A stretch of 64,000 nt of DNA, taken from NCBI GenBank assembly GCA_965214035.1, contig OZ243932.1:2232001-2296000 (forward strand), written 5' to 3'. Position numbers and translations under genes: made by a program. The notes below the pieces were generated by a model. That model was not told where the DNA came from, searched no databases, and worked only from the letters and a program-made list of their open reading frames with translations. Below, in pieces: positions 27,412 to 36,870 of this stretch. The number at the start of each line of letters is the position of its first letter. The first letter of the stretch is position 1. Source of the stretch: JAJDYQ01 sp965214035. Its GTDB lineage: Bacteria > Pseudomonadota > Gammaproteobacteria > JAJDYQ01.

Positions 27412-28782
27412 TTAACGACGACCGGATCTGCGCAGGGCAGACAGGGTGAAGTCCTCAGCCTGAACATCAAACTGAAAGTCAACCGTTTTGGGTTCTTCAT
27501 TATTCAAACCTAATGCCAGATAACGACCTGACTGTAAATCATGGTGAACTTCTACGGTGGACCATAGTACAGGCACATCATAATAGTTGATGACATGTGC
27601 TTCAGATACCCGCCATAGCTGGTCTCGATTGTCATATTGATCGGCATGAAGTATCTGCCATGAATCTTCGTCGATGTAAAAGGTACGTCGCTTATAGAGA
27701 TGGCTGGTATTTTCCTTCAGTGTCGCATCTACCACCCAGACACGATGCAACTCGTAACGAAGGTTGTCCGGGTTGAGATGCAGTGGATCAAGTACATCGT
27801 CATATTTCAGCGCATTACTGTGCAACCGGTAAGAGTTATACGGCACATATATTTCTCTTTTATCGACGAGCTCCCAGCGATAACGCTCCGGGCTGCCATT
27901 AAACATATCCAGTTGATCGCTGGTCCTTAAACCGTCTGAACCAGTGCCTGAATTATCAAAAGCAATGTTCGGCGCACGTCTCACCCGACGCTGACCGGGG
28001 TTATAAATCCATGCCTTGCGTGGCTCAATATTCTGATTCATGGTTTCATGGACCAGTAGTACAGTACCCGCCAGACGCGGCGGCGCAAGGGTATTCTGGA
28101 TAAACTTGAGTAACAAGTTGCTGTTCTTCAGCGCCTCTTGAGCGTGGTAAAATGAAATGGATGTATCCCGAAGTTTGACCAGAGTATAACTGCCTGAGCG
28201 CGTAACCGGAGCCTGTCCAACATATCGCATGCTGGATTCACCGCGGTATCTCAGCATGTGATTCCAGATCGCTTCCAGCCCACTTTTCGGAATCGGAAAG
28301 GGAATCCCGACCGCTGTCCCCTCAACACCATTACCATCACTGCTTAAAGATGCCTCAATCGCAGACTGGCGGCTGGCATCATAAATCCTGTCTGGTAGTG
28401 CCGCGCTTCGGCGTGTCGGATAAATGTTCATCCTGAATGTGTCATACATTTCCAGCATGGTTCGATGACCGGCAGTCAATTTATCCTGAAAAAGCGACAT
28501 GTTTGATTGGTGGATGGTGGTGATGATTCTATCGTCTGCATAAGGATCAGGGTGGTGACCACCCGACTGAAAATCTGCATGCCCGGCGTCCGCCGGCGAG
28601 GTCAGCCCTCCATTCCATGCAGGTATCGAACCGTCTGCATTACCGGCCTTTTCTGCTCCCACAGGAGTCAGATCATCTCCCAGCCGGGCTGCCTCCTCAA
28701 CTGGAATACCTGCACCAGCCCGCATGGCGGCAAGGATGATGAACAGCCCTGCCCCGATATTGATAACATTTCTAAAATACAT
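27412..28782 (-). CDS. DUF1329 family outer-membrane-associated protein
   Basis: The 456-residue protein has a signal peptide (LFIILAAMRAGAG) and the family hallmark LTPVGAEKAGNADGSIPAWN at about residues 38-57. The fold of this family resembles LolA/LolB-type lipid-binding barrels by published annotation (outer membrane lipoprotein-sorting-like). AGGAGG lies about 6 bases before the ATG and overlaps the stop of DUF1302. It works in one operon with DUF1302, the Ycf48-like protein and the RND exporter, probably handling a hydrophobic substrate in the periplasm. That role is inferred from context. Confidence 0.85.
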   Translation of the reverse strand: MYFRNVINIGAGLFIILAAMRAGAGIPVEEAARLGDDLTPVGAEKAGNADGSIPAWNGGLTSPADAGHADFQSGGHHPDPYADDRIITTIHQSNMSLFQDKLTAGHRTMLEMYDTFRMNIYPTRRSAALPDRIYDASRQSAIEASLSSDGNGVEGTAVGIPFPIPKSGLEAIWNHMLRYRGESSMRYVGQAPVTRSGSYTLVKLRDTSISFYHAQEALKNSNLLLKFIQNTLAPPRLAGTVLLVHETMNQNIEPRKAWIYNPGQRRVRRAPNIAFDNSGTGSDGLRTSDQLDMFNGSPERYRWELVDKREIYVPYNSYRLHSNALKYDDVLDPLHLNPDNLRYELHRVWVVDATLKENTSHLYKRRTFYIDEDSWQILHADQYDNRDQLWRVSEAHVINYYDVPVLWSTVEVHHDLQSGRYLALGLNNEEPKTVDFQFDVQAEDFTLSALRRSGRR

Positions 28783-28790
28783 GGTGCCTC

Positions 28791-30902
28791 CTAGAAAAAA
28801 TACTTGATATAAAGCGCAACAAAATCACGGTCACTCAGCAGATTTTGATTCCCTCCGCCCAAAAAATCGGTAACACTCAGGTCAGCAGCCCATTGATTTT
28901 CATGGTTCACACCAATGCTGACAGTGACTGCCTTGCGTCCCTCGAGAAAATTGCCGCCAGGGCCGGGGGAGATGCCTTCCACATCATGTTGATATGAAAT
29001 TCCGGGTAACAGGTTAAAGTTATGATAGGCATCGTTATACACCCAGCGCATCGAGACGCGATAACCCCAGGAGGTGGCATCCGGAAAGTCGCCCTGATCC
29101 AGTGCAGCAATGCCTTGATGCAGACCGCCTGCTGCGGCCTGTGTCGGGTTGCCCGAAACATAAGTGCCGGGTGCCTCCAGCCTCAGCTCTGATTTATCCG
29201 GCATATTGTGGACATGCGTTACCGCTGCTTCAGTGACAAAAATAAATTCATCTGCCCCCATGATATTGTTGTGTATTCTTGTCCCGGTGACTTGAAGTTG
29301 GCTTACATTGCGTCTGATATAACCTCGAATATATTCATTCAAACCCAGGGTTTCCCCGCTGGTAACCTGATTATTCAATGTTGCCGGAATAATCGGCGAT
29401 ACCGGTGTCAGGGCGGCCGCCAGTAATTCGATGTCATCAATCTGCAGGGGTGCTCCTCTCTTGTGTGAGAATTCTCCCTGTACTGCCCACTGCCCAACGC
29501 TGGTATTAAAGCTCAAACCCAGCATTTGAATATCTTCAGGATACTCCAGAAAGTAAGCTGCTGTATCGGCATATTGGTCCACAGATACCACCGCAGCCAC
29601 ACGGTTCAATGCACCCAGCCAGGCAGTCGAGCCTGACGTTAATCCATAAACAGTTTGAAGGATGTTATCAACATTAGACCCCGGCACACTGACTGCGTGC
29701 GCCGCCGCAATTGCTGAAGCCTGTCCGTTTGCAGTGCCTGTTTGGGCGCTGAGAACAGGCAGGCGGCTGTGATAGTTGACATAATATGCACCAAACTCCG
29801 TATCGTTGAGCGACTCAGCAAAATAACGCAAAGCGATTCCCCATTGACCTCCATCAGAGGTTTTTCGGTCTGCTCCACGACTGACTCCGTAAAAGAGGTC
29901 GTCATCAAGATAGCCATGCCCACCGACAGGCGTCACTGCCGCATCAATATCAGTTGCTATCGCTGTATCAATCAGGCTGGTTCCGGTAACTCCGCCAGAC
30001 ACACCCAGAGAGGTATAAAGAAAGAAAGGACCGGCGGCCAGACCTCGATCAGAGAATTGTCCGAAGCCCAGCTGTACACGGGTCGCTCCTTCTCCTGCAA
30101 TGTCCGAAATACTGAAATAAGAACCGGAGGGGTCAATACGGGTTTCCTCCCAGTCGAGCTGATAAAAACTTTCAGCCGACAAACTTTCTGTCAGATTAAG
30201 TGACATGGAAAGCATGTTCACCGGCAACAATGCTTCCCTGAGCTCGGAGCCTGGCAGGCGTATCGCCGCCACATCAACAGGATTAACAATATTAATCCCG
30301 CTCTGTATAAACGTACTTTCCCCCCAGTTGAGCACATGTTTTCCCAGACGCACCTCCGTCGGGTGACCACCGGGCAGCTCAAATTGTGACCAGATGTAAG
30401 AGTCCAGCAGTCTGGCATTGCTTCCTACCAGCTCTCTGGCATCATCAGACAGGGGAGTGCGTTGTGTATCACCGGTACTGTCATTCTCACGGTCAATAAA
30501 ACCGGTTGCCCGCACAAAACCGCCCATGTTGCCGGACTTATGATTGATCTCGATATCGCTGGTCAGCCTGTAAACCTGTGCAATATGGCCTTTCTTGTAG
30601 TTGAGATTGCCATCGTCACTGTTACAGCCCGATGCGGTGCCGCCGTTGGCGATACAGACAAGATCGGTATCTGCATCTCCCAGGCGATGACTTGAACCAA
30701 ATGACAGTGTGCTGTCAATGCTGCCGCTGATGATGCCACTGTCAAACTCATAGGCTTGCAAGGGGCCCGAAAAGCCTATGCCAACTGACAAAAAGATCAG
30801 CACACCGGGCCAGACACAGCCTGCATTAAAGAGACCTCTCACCATTTCGCTACCCATATGGCCCGGCATGCAGCCGGGCAATTCCTCCGGCAAACCTGTC
30901 AT
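28791..30902 (-). CDS. DUF1302 family outer-membrane protein
   Basis: The predicted protein has up to 703 residues, with a signal-like segment (VLIFLSVGIGFSGPLQA) at about residues 33-50. The start may therefore be an inner ATG such as residue 16 or 20. The mature part is beta-strand rich with alternating hydrophobic residues, contains GKHVLNWGESTFIQSGINIVNP-type sequence typical of DUF1302, and ends in an aromatic-rich strand (ALYIKYFF), as outer-membrane barrels do. It heads the operon DUF1302-DUF1329-Ycf48-RND. Together they look like an envelope-spanning route for a hydrophobic compound. Confidence 0.8.
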   Translation of the reverse strand: MTGLPEELPGCMPGHMGSEMVRGLFNAGCVWPGVLIFLSVGIGFSGPLQAYEFDSGIISGSIDSTLSFGSSHRLGDADTDLVCIANGGTASGCNSDDGNLNYKKGHIAQVYRLTSDIEINHKSGNMGGFVRATGFIDRENDSTGDTQRTPLSDDARELVGSNARLLDSYIWSQFELPGGHPTEVRLGKHVLNWGESTFIQSGINIVNPVDVAAIRLPGSELREALLPVNMLSMSLNLTESLSAESFYQLDWEETRIDPSGSYFSISDIAGEGATRVQLGFGQFSDRGLAAGPFFLYTSLGVSGGVTGTSLIDTAIATDIDAAVTPVGGHGYLDDDLFYGVSRGADRKTSDGGQWGIALRYFAESLNDTEFGAYYVNYHSRLPVLSAQTGTANGQASAIAAAHAVSVPGSNVDNILQTVYGLTSGSTAWLGALNRVAAVVSVDQYADTAAYFLEYPEDIQMLGLSFNTSVGQWAVQGEFSHKRGAPLQIDDIELLAAALTPVSPIIPATLNNQVTSGETLGLNEYIRGYIRRNVSQLQVTGTRIHNNIMGADEFIFVTEAAVTHVHNMPDKSELRLEAPGTYVSGNPTQAAAGGLHQGIAALDQGDFPDATSWGYRVSMRWVYNDAYHNFNLLPGISYQHDVEGISPGPGGNFLEGRKAVTVSIGVNHENQWAADLSVTDFLGGGNQNLLSDRDFVALYIKYFF

Positions 30903-30924
30903 AAGCAGGATATTTCAAGCGTAG

Positions 30925-30933
30925 ATAATACCA
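30925..30933 (-). promoter_or_regulatory. Candidate extended -10 promoter of the DUF1302 operon
   Basis: On the minus strand the sequence reads TGGTATTAT, an extended -10 element with TATTAT as the -10 box. It lies about 22 bases upstream of the first possible start codon at 30902. No convincing -35 box is seen, which fits an extended -10 promoter or one helped by an activator such as the neighbouring response regulator. Confidence 0.35.
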
Positions 30934-31081
30934 GCTATAATTGCAATAGACAGAAATCAGGCGCAGTGCCGGGCCTGTTTCGGTTTTTTCTGCGATGCTC
31001 TGCTAAAGAGCAGGATATGAAACAGCTTTATTCAGAAAAATCGGCAGGTGCGGGTGAAACAGCCTTGCGAGATTGTCTGGT

Positions 31082-31726
31082 TCATGTTTTTTCACAAAGT
31101 CCCTGTTCTACGGCCATGACAGCCGCTTCCACGCGCGAATGTATGGAGAGCTTTCTTAAAACAGCCTTGACATGCAGCTTGACAGTTCCATCTGAAATGC
31201 CCAACTCACGGGCGATCACCTTATTGCTCTTACCCTCTGCCAGATGACACAGAATCTCCTTTTCGCGTGGTGTTAGTTCCGAGAAAGGCACGGCACCCCG
31301 GGAACCTGGTGTATCGCCCTGTACCACCTTGGCCAGCACACTCGCCAACTCCGGGGCAACAACGGTTTTGCCGTTGATAATATCACTCAACGCAACCACC
31401 AGATCATCCGGTTCCATATCTTTGAGCAAATACCCCCGTGCACCATATCGGAGTGAACGTACGACATCCCATTCCTCTCGACTGGTGGACAACATGGCAA
31501 CCGGCGTATTGATCTCCAATTCTCTGATACGCTTAAGCACGGTAAGCCCATCCATTTTAGGCATACGGATATCCAGCAGAATAATATCCGGTTCAAGACA
31601 GGCGGCCATGCGGATGCCTTCTTCACCGTCTCCCATGGCATTGGCAACATCGATGCCCCGGTGTTGCAGCAGTTCCTGCAAGCCACTGCGGAATAAGGTG
31701 TGGTCATCAACTAATAACACTCTCAT
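31082..31726 (-). CDS. NarL/FixJ-family response regulator (orphan)
   Basis: The 214-residue protein has a receiver domain with the acidic pair VDDH (about residues 7-8), phosphorylated Asp in LLDIRMPKMDG, the Thr/Ser position in MLSTSREEW and Lys in GYLLKDMEPDD. A LuxR-type helix-turn-helix follows at about 148-205 (LTPREKEILCHLAEGKSNKVIARELGI, DGTVKLHVKAVLRKL). No histidine kinase is encoded nearby. It is read in the same direction as the DUF1302 operon, 180 bases upstream of it, and may regulate it; that is a guess from position. Confidence 0.9.
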   Translation of the reverse strand: MRVLLVDDHTLFRSGLQELLQHRGIDVANAMGDGEEGIRMAACLEPDIILLDIRMPKMDGLTVLKRIRELEINTPVAMLSTSREEWDVVRSLRYGARGYLLKDMEPDDLVVALSDIINGKTVVAPELASVLAKVVQGDTPGSRGAVPFSELTPREKEILCHLAEGKSNKVIARELGISDGTVKLHVKAVLRKLSIHSRVEAAVMAVEQGLCEKT

Positions 31727-31906
31727 AGAACAGTATCCTAACCGAACCTGGCTCGGTATTAAACTTTTTCAGGGACATGCCTTTCGTAAATAACGCTTCC
31801 TGTGCCTTTGGGAATACGGTCATTGATAAAATTTGATCGGATGCCCCTTACAAGGCCCCGTTTCCCGGTTCCACTATTGTTCGAAAATACAGATCCGGGC
31901 TTTGTT

Positions 31907-32419
31907 TCAGGAAATCTCGGGTGAGCAGGCGCACTGGCCAGAAGTTATCGCCAGCATGATGAAATACACCATGGAGATCAGTCCCCATATCAGGCCAGTG
32001 ACAACGCCGGCATCAATGATGCCCCGCCAGGGCTGATCCAGAAAGCGGACCAGTATGATCAGGCAGATAATCGTTGTGGTCAGCGCATAACTGGCAATCA
32101 TTCTGTGGCGGGTAGCATGAAAATATCCTGCTGTGAATAGTGGCGCCAGAATAATGCGTAATGGAGTCGGATTCTTTGCCAGATACAGGGTTCGGGCGGC
32201 GACTCTGGGAGCAAAGGCGAGTTGAAATCCCCTGTAGCCTTCGGCATAGGCCATATAAAGGACATTACCGATCAGGGCCAGCCATTGAATCGGCGTGAGA
32301 GAATAGCCCAGAGATTCAGTCGCAACAGGCATTAGCCGCCATACCGCGAAAACAATAAGGGCAAAGGTGCCACTGAAGCCCCAGATGGCACCGATAATTC
32401 CTGATAATTTATAACTCAT
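31907..32419 (-). CDS. Small membrane protein of unknown function
   Basis: The 170-residue protein has four hydrophobic segments (about residues 7-28, 42-58, 108-130 and 137-160) and short polar loops including ARTLYLAKNPTPLRIILAPLFTAGYF. I recognise no family or motif. It is encoded alone, divergent from ridA by about 170 bases. Codon use resembles the host genes. Confidence 0.6.
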   Translation of the reverse strand: MSYKLSGIIGAIWGFSGTFALIVFAVWRLMPVATESLGYSLTPIQWLALIGNVLYMAYAEGYRGFQLAFAPRVAARTLYLAKNPTPLRIILAPLFTAGYFHATRHRMIASYALTTTIICLIILVRFLDQPWRGIIDAGVVTGLIWGLISMVYFIMLAITSGQCACSPEIS

Positions 32420-32588
32420 TCCAATTTCTGGTCATGCTTTTACGAATCATTGTGGCACCTGGGGCTGATTTCAGCATTGGGGCCATCGGTCAGGCCAGCA
32501 GTGAATTACCGATCTGCTGCGCCTTGCAAAACTCTGATAAAACAGGGTAGAATAGATGTATCCACATCCATTCATAAGGGAGCACATC

Positions 32589-32972
32589 ATGCCAACTATC
32601 ATTGCCACGAACAAGGCGCCTCAGGCCATTGGTACTTACTCGCAGGCTGTAAAAGCCGGTAATACGGTCTATATTTCAGGCCAGATCCCATTGGTGCCCG
32701 AAACCATGCAACCGGTCCATGGCGATATGGAAGCTGATATTCGTCGCGTGTTTGAAAATCTCAAGGCGATCTGCGAGGAAGCGGGCGGGTCACTGGCTGA
32801 CATCGTTAAACTGAACATTTTCCTGACCGATCTCGGCAATTTCGCGCTGGTCAATGAAGTCATGGCAACCTATTTTGAGCAGCCTTATCCGGCACGTGCA
32901 GCGATAGGTGTGGCCGCACTGCCCAAGGATGTCAAAGTCGAAATGGACGCTGTTATGGTCATTGGTGACTGA
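32589..32972 (+). CDS. ridA: RidA-family reactive imine/enamine deaminase
   Basis: The 127-residue protein has the full YjgF/RidA pattern: APQAIGTYSQAVKAGNTVYISGQI at the N-terminus, GGSLADIVKLNIFLTDL, and PARAAIGVAALPKDVKVEMDA with the catalytic arginine. The ATG at 32589 follows GGGAG and gives the usual length. The protein hydrolyses reactive enamines such as 2-aminoacrylate. recG follows about 60 bases later in the same direction. Confidence 0.95.
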   Translation: MPTIIATNKAPQAIGTYSQAVKAGNTVYISGQIPLVPETMQPVHGDMEADIRRVFENLKAICEEAGGSLADIVKLNIFLTDLGNFALVNEVMATYFEQPYPARAAIGVAALPKDVKVEMDAVMVIGD

Positions 32973-33034
32973 ATCTTTTTTCGGGCCGTCAAATCATAAT
33001 CGGAGTCTCTCGCGTCTTAATGGTGAATCTATAA

Positions 33035-35125
33035 TTGGAGCCTCCGACAGATCTAAAGCTCCCCGTGACGGCATTGCGCGGTGTTGGCAGGCAGATTGCT
33101 GAAAAACTCCAGGCCCTGGGCATTGAAACTATCCAGGACCTGCTATTTCATTTGCCCTTGCGCTACGAAGACCGTACCCGCATTGTGCCTCTTGGCAGTT
33201 TGCGACATGGTGACCGGGTTGCAATAGAGGGCCGGGTTGAGTCCACCCAGGTCATTCATCGGCGCCGGCGCATGATGTTATGCCGCTTGTCTGATGGAAC
33301 CGGTTTCATAACCCTCCGTTTTTTCCACTTCAGCCAGCAGCAGAAGAAGGGTCTGTCATCCGGTACGCGGCTGCATTGCTACGGAGAGGTGCGGGATAGT
33401 GGCTTTGCCGGGTTCGAGATGATACACCCGGAATATCAGCGGCTGGTGGATAACGAGATCCCGCAGATGGAGGAATCACTGACTGCTATTTACCCTGCAA
33501 CAGAAGGCATCCACCAGCTAACCCTGCGCAGATTGACCGATCAGGCGCTGGCACTGCTCGATAAAAATACTACCATTGAGGAGCTGATACCTGCCGGACT
33601 GTATCAGGATGACAGTGGCTTTACTTTGGCGGAGGCACTGCAATATTTGCACCGACCACCGCCAGATGCGCCTCTGAAGCTGATGAAAAATCGGCAGCAT
33701 CCCTGCCAGCGACGATTGGCATTCGAGGAACTGCTGGCACATAACGTCAGCCTGCGGCTCATGCGGAAACGCATACAGCGACACGCTGCCCCGGCGATGA
33801 ACAGCAGCACAAATCTGTATGAAAAGCTGCGCTCGCAACTGGGTTTTGACCTGACCGATGCCCAGACACGTGTCATCTCGGAAATTGCCGAGGATCTGAA
33901 GCGAAACTATCCGATGATGAGGCTGGTGCAGGGTGATGTCGGTTCCGGCAAAACGGTCGTCGCGGTCATTGCCGCACTACAGACAGTTGAGAGTGGTTAT
34001 CAGGTTGCGCTCATGGCCCCGACCGAGATACTTGCCGAACAACATTTCCGAAATATGGATAACTGGCTTGCACCGCTCGACATCGAGCTGGCCTGGTTAT
34101 CCGGCAGGCAAAAAGGCAAGGCCCGCCGGCAGGCTCTTTACAAGATTGAAAGCGGTGAAGCCCGGCTGATTGTGGGGACACATGCCCTGTTTCAGAAGGA
34201 AGTAGTATTCAGCAAGCTGGGGCTGATGATAGTTGATGAACAACATCGCTTTGGTGTTCATCAGCGATTAAGGCTGATGGAAAAAGGCATGCAGGATGAC
34301 ATGCGCCCGCATCAAATGATCATGACGGCGACCCCGATACCACGAACTCTGGCAATGACTGCCTATGCCGATCTGGATACTTCGATCATAGACGAGCTGC
34401 CACCCGGGCGGCAACCGGTGACGACAGTGGTTATCCCGGAAGAGCGGCGCAGTGAAATTATTCAGCGTGTCAGGCATGCCAGTGTACAGAGCTGTCAAAT
34501 TTACTGGGTCTGCCCGTTAATTGAAGAATCCGAGGTGCTACAGGCACAGGCTGCCACAGAAATCGAAAGCGCATTGAAAGAACAGCTACCCGACCTGAAA
34601 ATCCAGCTTATACATGGTCGCTTGAAACCGATGGAAAAAGAGCAGATTATGCAGAACTTCAAGGATGGAGATATCGATTTGCTGGTCGCGACAACGGTCA
34701 TTGAGGTCGGTGTCGATGTGCCCAATGCTTCGCTGATGATTATTGAAAATGCCGAGCGCCTTGGGCTTTCCCAGCTCCATCAGCTACGCGGGCGTATTGG
34801 ACGAAGCAGCAAAAAAAGTTCCTGCGTATTGATGTATAAATCACCATTAGGGAACACCGCCAGAGAGAGGTTGTCCATCATGCGCAAAACCAGCGATGGC
34901 TTTGAAATCGCCAGACGGGATCTGGAAATACGCGGCCCTGGCGAGGTGCTCGGTACACGTCAGACGGGGGTGCTTGATCTCAGAGTCGCTGACCTGATGC
35001 GTGACCAGCAAATGATGCCGGGGGTAGTAAAAGCCTCAAAGGCTGTGCTCAATGACTATCCAGAGGTAATAAAACCATTATTGCATCGATGGCTGAAGTG
35101 GGGCTTACAGTTTGCGAGGGTATAG
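33035..35125 (+). CDS. recG: ATP-dependent DNA helicase RecG
   Basis: The 696-residue helicase remodels stalled replication forks and branched DNA. The wedge/OB domain contains LTGVG-like ALRGVGRQIAEKL, LLFHLPLRYEDRT and RRRMMLCRLSDGTG. Helicase motifs are QGDVGSGKT (Walker A), IVDEQHRFGVHQRL (motif II), MTATPIPRTLAMTAY (III), VATTVIEVGVDVPNASLM (V) and HQLRGRIGRS (VI). No ATG is in the right place. The TTG at 33035 fits the family length, and an ATG at 33020 is closed by an in-frame TAA. A GTG at 33065 is another option. ridA-recG is a plausible transcription unit. Confidence 0.96.
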   Translation: MEPPTDLKLPVTALRGVGRQIAEKLQALGIETIQDLLFHLPLRYEDRTRIVPLGSLRHGDRVAIEGRVESTQVIHRRRRMMLCRLSDGTGFITLRFFHFSQQQKKGLSSGTRLHCYGEVRDSGFAGFEMIHPEYQRLVDNEIPQMEESLTAIYPATEGIHQLTLRRLTDQALALLDKNTTIEELIPAGLYQDDSGFTLAEALQYLHRPPPDAPLKLMKNRQHPCQRRLAFEELLAHNVSLRLMRKRIQRHAAPAMNSSTNLYEKLRSQLGFDLTDAQTRVISEIAEDLKRNYPMMRLVQGDVGSGKTVVAVIAALQTVESGYQVALMAPTEILAEQHFRNMDNWLAPLDIELAWLSGRQKGKARRQALYKIESGEARLIVGTHALFQKEVVFSKLGLMIVDEQHRFGVHQRLRLMEKGMQDDMRPHQMIMTATPIPRTLAMTAYADLDTSIIDELPPGRQPVTTVVIPEERRSEIIQRVRHASVQSCQIYWVCPLIEESEVLQAQAATEIESALKEQLPDLKIQLIHGRLKPMEKEQIMQNFKDGDIDLLVATTVIEVGVDVPNASLMIIENAERLGLSQLHQLRGRIGRSSKKSSCVLMYKSPLGNTARERLSIMRKTSDGFEIARRDLEIRGPGEVLGTRQTGVLDLRVADLMRDQQMMPGVVKASKAVLNDYPEVIKPLLHRWLKWGLQFARV

Positions 35126-35130
35126 GCCCG

Positions 35131-36120
35131 TTATATGCTGTCCTGATACCTGCCATCGTGTTCAGCGGCACTGATGTTATCCGGCAGCTCCAGGGTGCCG
35201 GTCAGCTCACCAACAGACTCGATTCCCCCCTTATTCATGTACTCGACCAGCCCACCATTGATCTGCTTGCAAATCATGGGGTCATAAAACAGGGCGGTGC
35301 CTACTCCAATCGCCGCCGCACCGGCCAGTAGAAATTCAATGGCGTCATTCGCCGAGGTAATGCCGCCCTGACCGATAATCGGGACATGGTGCTTCTTCGC
35401 CACCTGATAAACCTCATGTACCTTGAGTAATGCAATGGGTTTTATGGCCGGACCGGACAGTCCACCCTGTACACTACCGATAATCGGCACCCGGTTCTCA
35501 ATATCGATAGCCATGCCTGTCAGGGTGTTAATAACAGCAAAACCATTGGTGCCTGCCTCAATACAGCGTCGGGCATTTTCAGCAATATCAGCCTGATTCG
35601 GGGAGAGCTTGGTAATAATCGGCTTGTTAGTAACAGCCCGGCAGGCTCCGACTACCCTTGCCGACATGTCCGGGTCATTACCAAATGCCACACCACCTTC
35701 CTTAACATTCGGACAGGAAATATTAATCTCTATGGCATCTATCGGAGAATCATCGAACTTGCGCACAACATTAACGTATTCCGCTACAGTCGAACCCGAT
35801 ACATTGGCGAAAAATCTGGTTTCAGCAAAATCCAGTATCGGCAAAATATCTTCGACAACGGCTTCAACTCCGGGATTTTGCAGGCCGATAGCATTGAGCA
35901 TCCCTGCCGGAGTCTCGGCCAGACGATGTGGTGGGTTTCCTGAACGCACCGTCGCTGTTGTTCCCTTCAGGCAAATTGCACCGACATCACAATTGCTGAA
36001 CCCTTTAATGCGAGTGTATTCCTCACCAAACCCGACACAACCTGAAAGCAGTACAATAGGGCTGCCCAGATCGATACCACAGAAAGATATTTTTAGCCGC
36101 GAATCCAGTTCATGTTTCAT
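35131..36120 (-). CDS. pyrD: Dihydroorotate dehydrogenase, class 1B-like
   Basis: The 329-residue flavoprotein shows LGSPIVLLSGCVGFGEEY, INISCPNVKEGGVAFG with the class 1 catalytic cysteine region, ITKLSPN, NTLTGMAID, GGLSGPAIKPIAL and IIGQGGITSANDAIEFLLAGA. These mark class 1B (PyrDB) rather than the membrane-bound class 2 enzyme usual in Gammaproteobacteria. Class 1B enzymes work with the iron-sulfur/FAD subunit PyrK, and no pyrK lies in the window. It oxidises dihydroorotate in pyrimidine synthesis. Its start codon and that of trmL on the other strand are interlocked within nine bases. Confidence 0.85.
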   Translation of the reverse strand: MKHELDSRLKISFCGIDLGSPIVLLSGCVGFGEEYTRIKGFSNCDVGAICLKGTTATVRSGNPPHRLAETPAGMLNAIGLQNPGVEAVVEDILPILDFAETRFFANVSGSTVAEYVNVVRKFDDSPIDAIEINISCPNVKEGGVAFGNDPDMSARVVGACRAVTNKPIITKLSPNQADIAENARRCIEAGTNGFAVINTLTGMAIDIENRVPIIGSVQGGLSGPAIKPIALLKVHEVYQVAKKHHVPIIGQGGITSANDAIEFLLAGAAAIGVGTALFYDPMICKQINGGLVEYMNKGGIESVGELTGTLELPDNISAAEHDGRYQDSI

Positions 36121-36588
36121 ATTGTTCTCTATCAGCCGGAAATTCCCCCTAATACGGGCAACATTATAAGGCTATGTGCCAACACAGGTGCGGCTTTACA
36201 TCTGATTCATCCGCTTGGCTTTTCTCTGGAGGAAAAGCAATTGCGCCGGGCTGGTCTGGATTACCATGAGTGGTGCGATGTACAGGAATACTCAGGCTGG
36301 CAGGACTTTGTAATGACTGTAAAGCCGGCACGGTTACTGGCTTTTTCAACCCGCGGAAGAAAAATCTATTCGGAACACCGCTTTGCTACCGGCGATGCCC
36401 TGATATTCGGTCCTGAAACACGTGGACTACCGAATGAAATTCTGGAATCTTTGCCGGATAGCTGGCTGCTGCGCCTGCCGATGTTGTCGCATGGTCGCAG
36501 TCTGAATCTCTCTAACTCGGTTGCGGTAGCACTCTATGAAGCCTGGCGCCAGCTAGGCTTCATAACCGATCAGATGAGGGATCCCTGA
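36112..36588 (+). CDS. trmL: tRNA (cytidine/uridine-34 2'-O)-methyltransferase TrmL
   Basis: The 158-residue SPOUT enzyme methylates the wobble ribose of certain tRNA-Leu species. It is nearly colinear with the Escherichia protein: NIVLYEPEIPPNTGNIIRLCANTG appears here as HIVLYQPEIPPNTG with RLCANTGA, followed by LRRAGLDYHEW, IFGPETRGLPNEIL and RSLNLSNSVAVALYEAWRQLG. The ATG at 36112 overlaps the start region of pyrD on the opposite strand by nine bases and has no clear Shine-Dalgarno sequence. A structured region with a terminator follows. Confidence 0.95.
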   Translation: MFHIVLYQPEIPPNTGNIIRLCANTGAALHLIHPLGFSLEEKQLRRAGLDYHEWCDVQEYSGWQDFVMTVKPARLLAFSTRGRKIYSEHRFATGDALIFGPETRGLPNEILESLPDSWLLRLPMLSHGRSLNLSNSVAVALYEAWRQLGFITDQMRDP

Positions 36589-36870
36589 ACAACTCCATGC
36601 CAGAATATCGGGACACGGAAAACAGGCAATAGAGCTTTCTGCTGAAAATCAATCATTCAGCCTATTGCTGCGGTTCGTTGATTTTGGTGGTATTCACAGA
36701 AAACCATGAGTTAGCGCCGCCGCTATCGCAACAGCTTCATGGAACTTAGTTCGGATCGTGGGCTCAAAGCTACCATATGACTTTACTCTAACGCCATTAA
36801 TGGCGCATGGTGATTCCCGCGTTCCTCCCTGAGCGGGACTGACCCGGCATACCCCCGCCGGGCATTATTT
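36589..36870 (+). other. Structured non-coding region, candidate small RNA or long 3' UTR of trmL
   Basis: There is no gene for about 280 bases, but hairpins stack up before the terminator: CGCCATTAATGGCG at 36791-36805, CCCGC..GCGGG at about 36817-36838, and CCCGGC..GCCGGG at about 36843-36862. The run ends in a strong T-tailed terminator. I do not recognise 6S RNA, tmRNA, RNase P or SRP RNA. No convincing promoter is seen, so a structured 3' UTR is as likely as an independent RNA. Confidence 0.35.
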
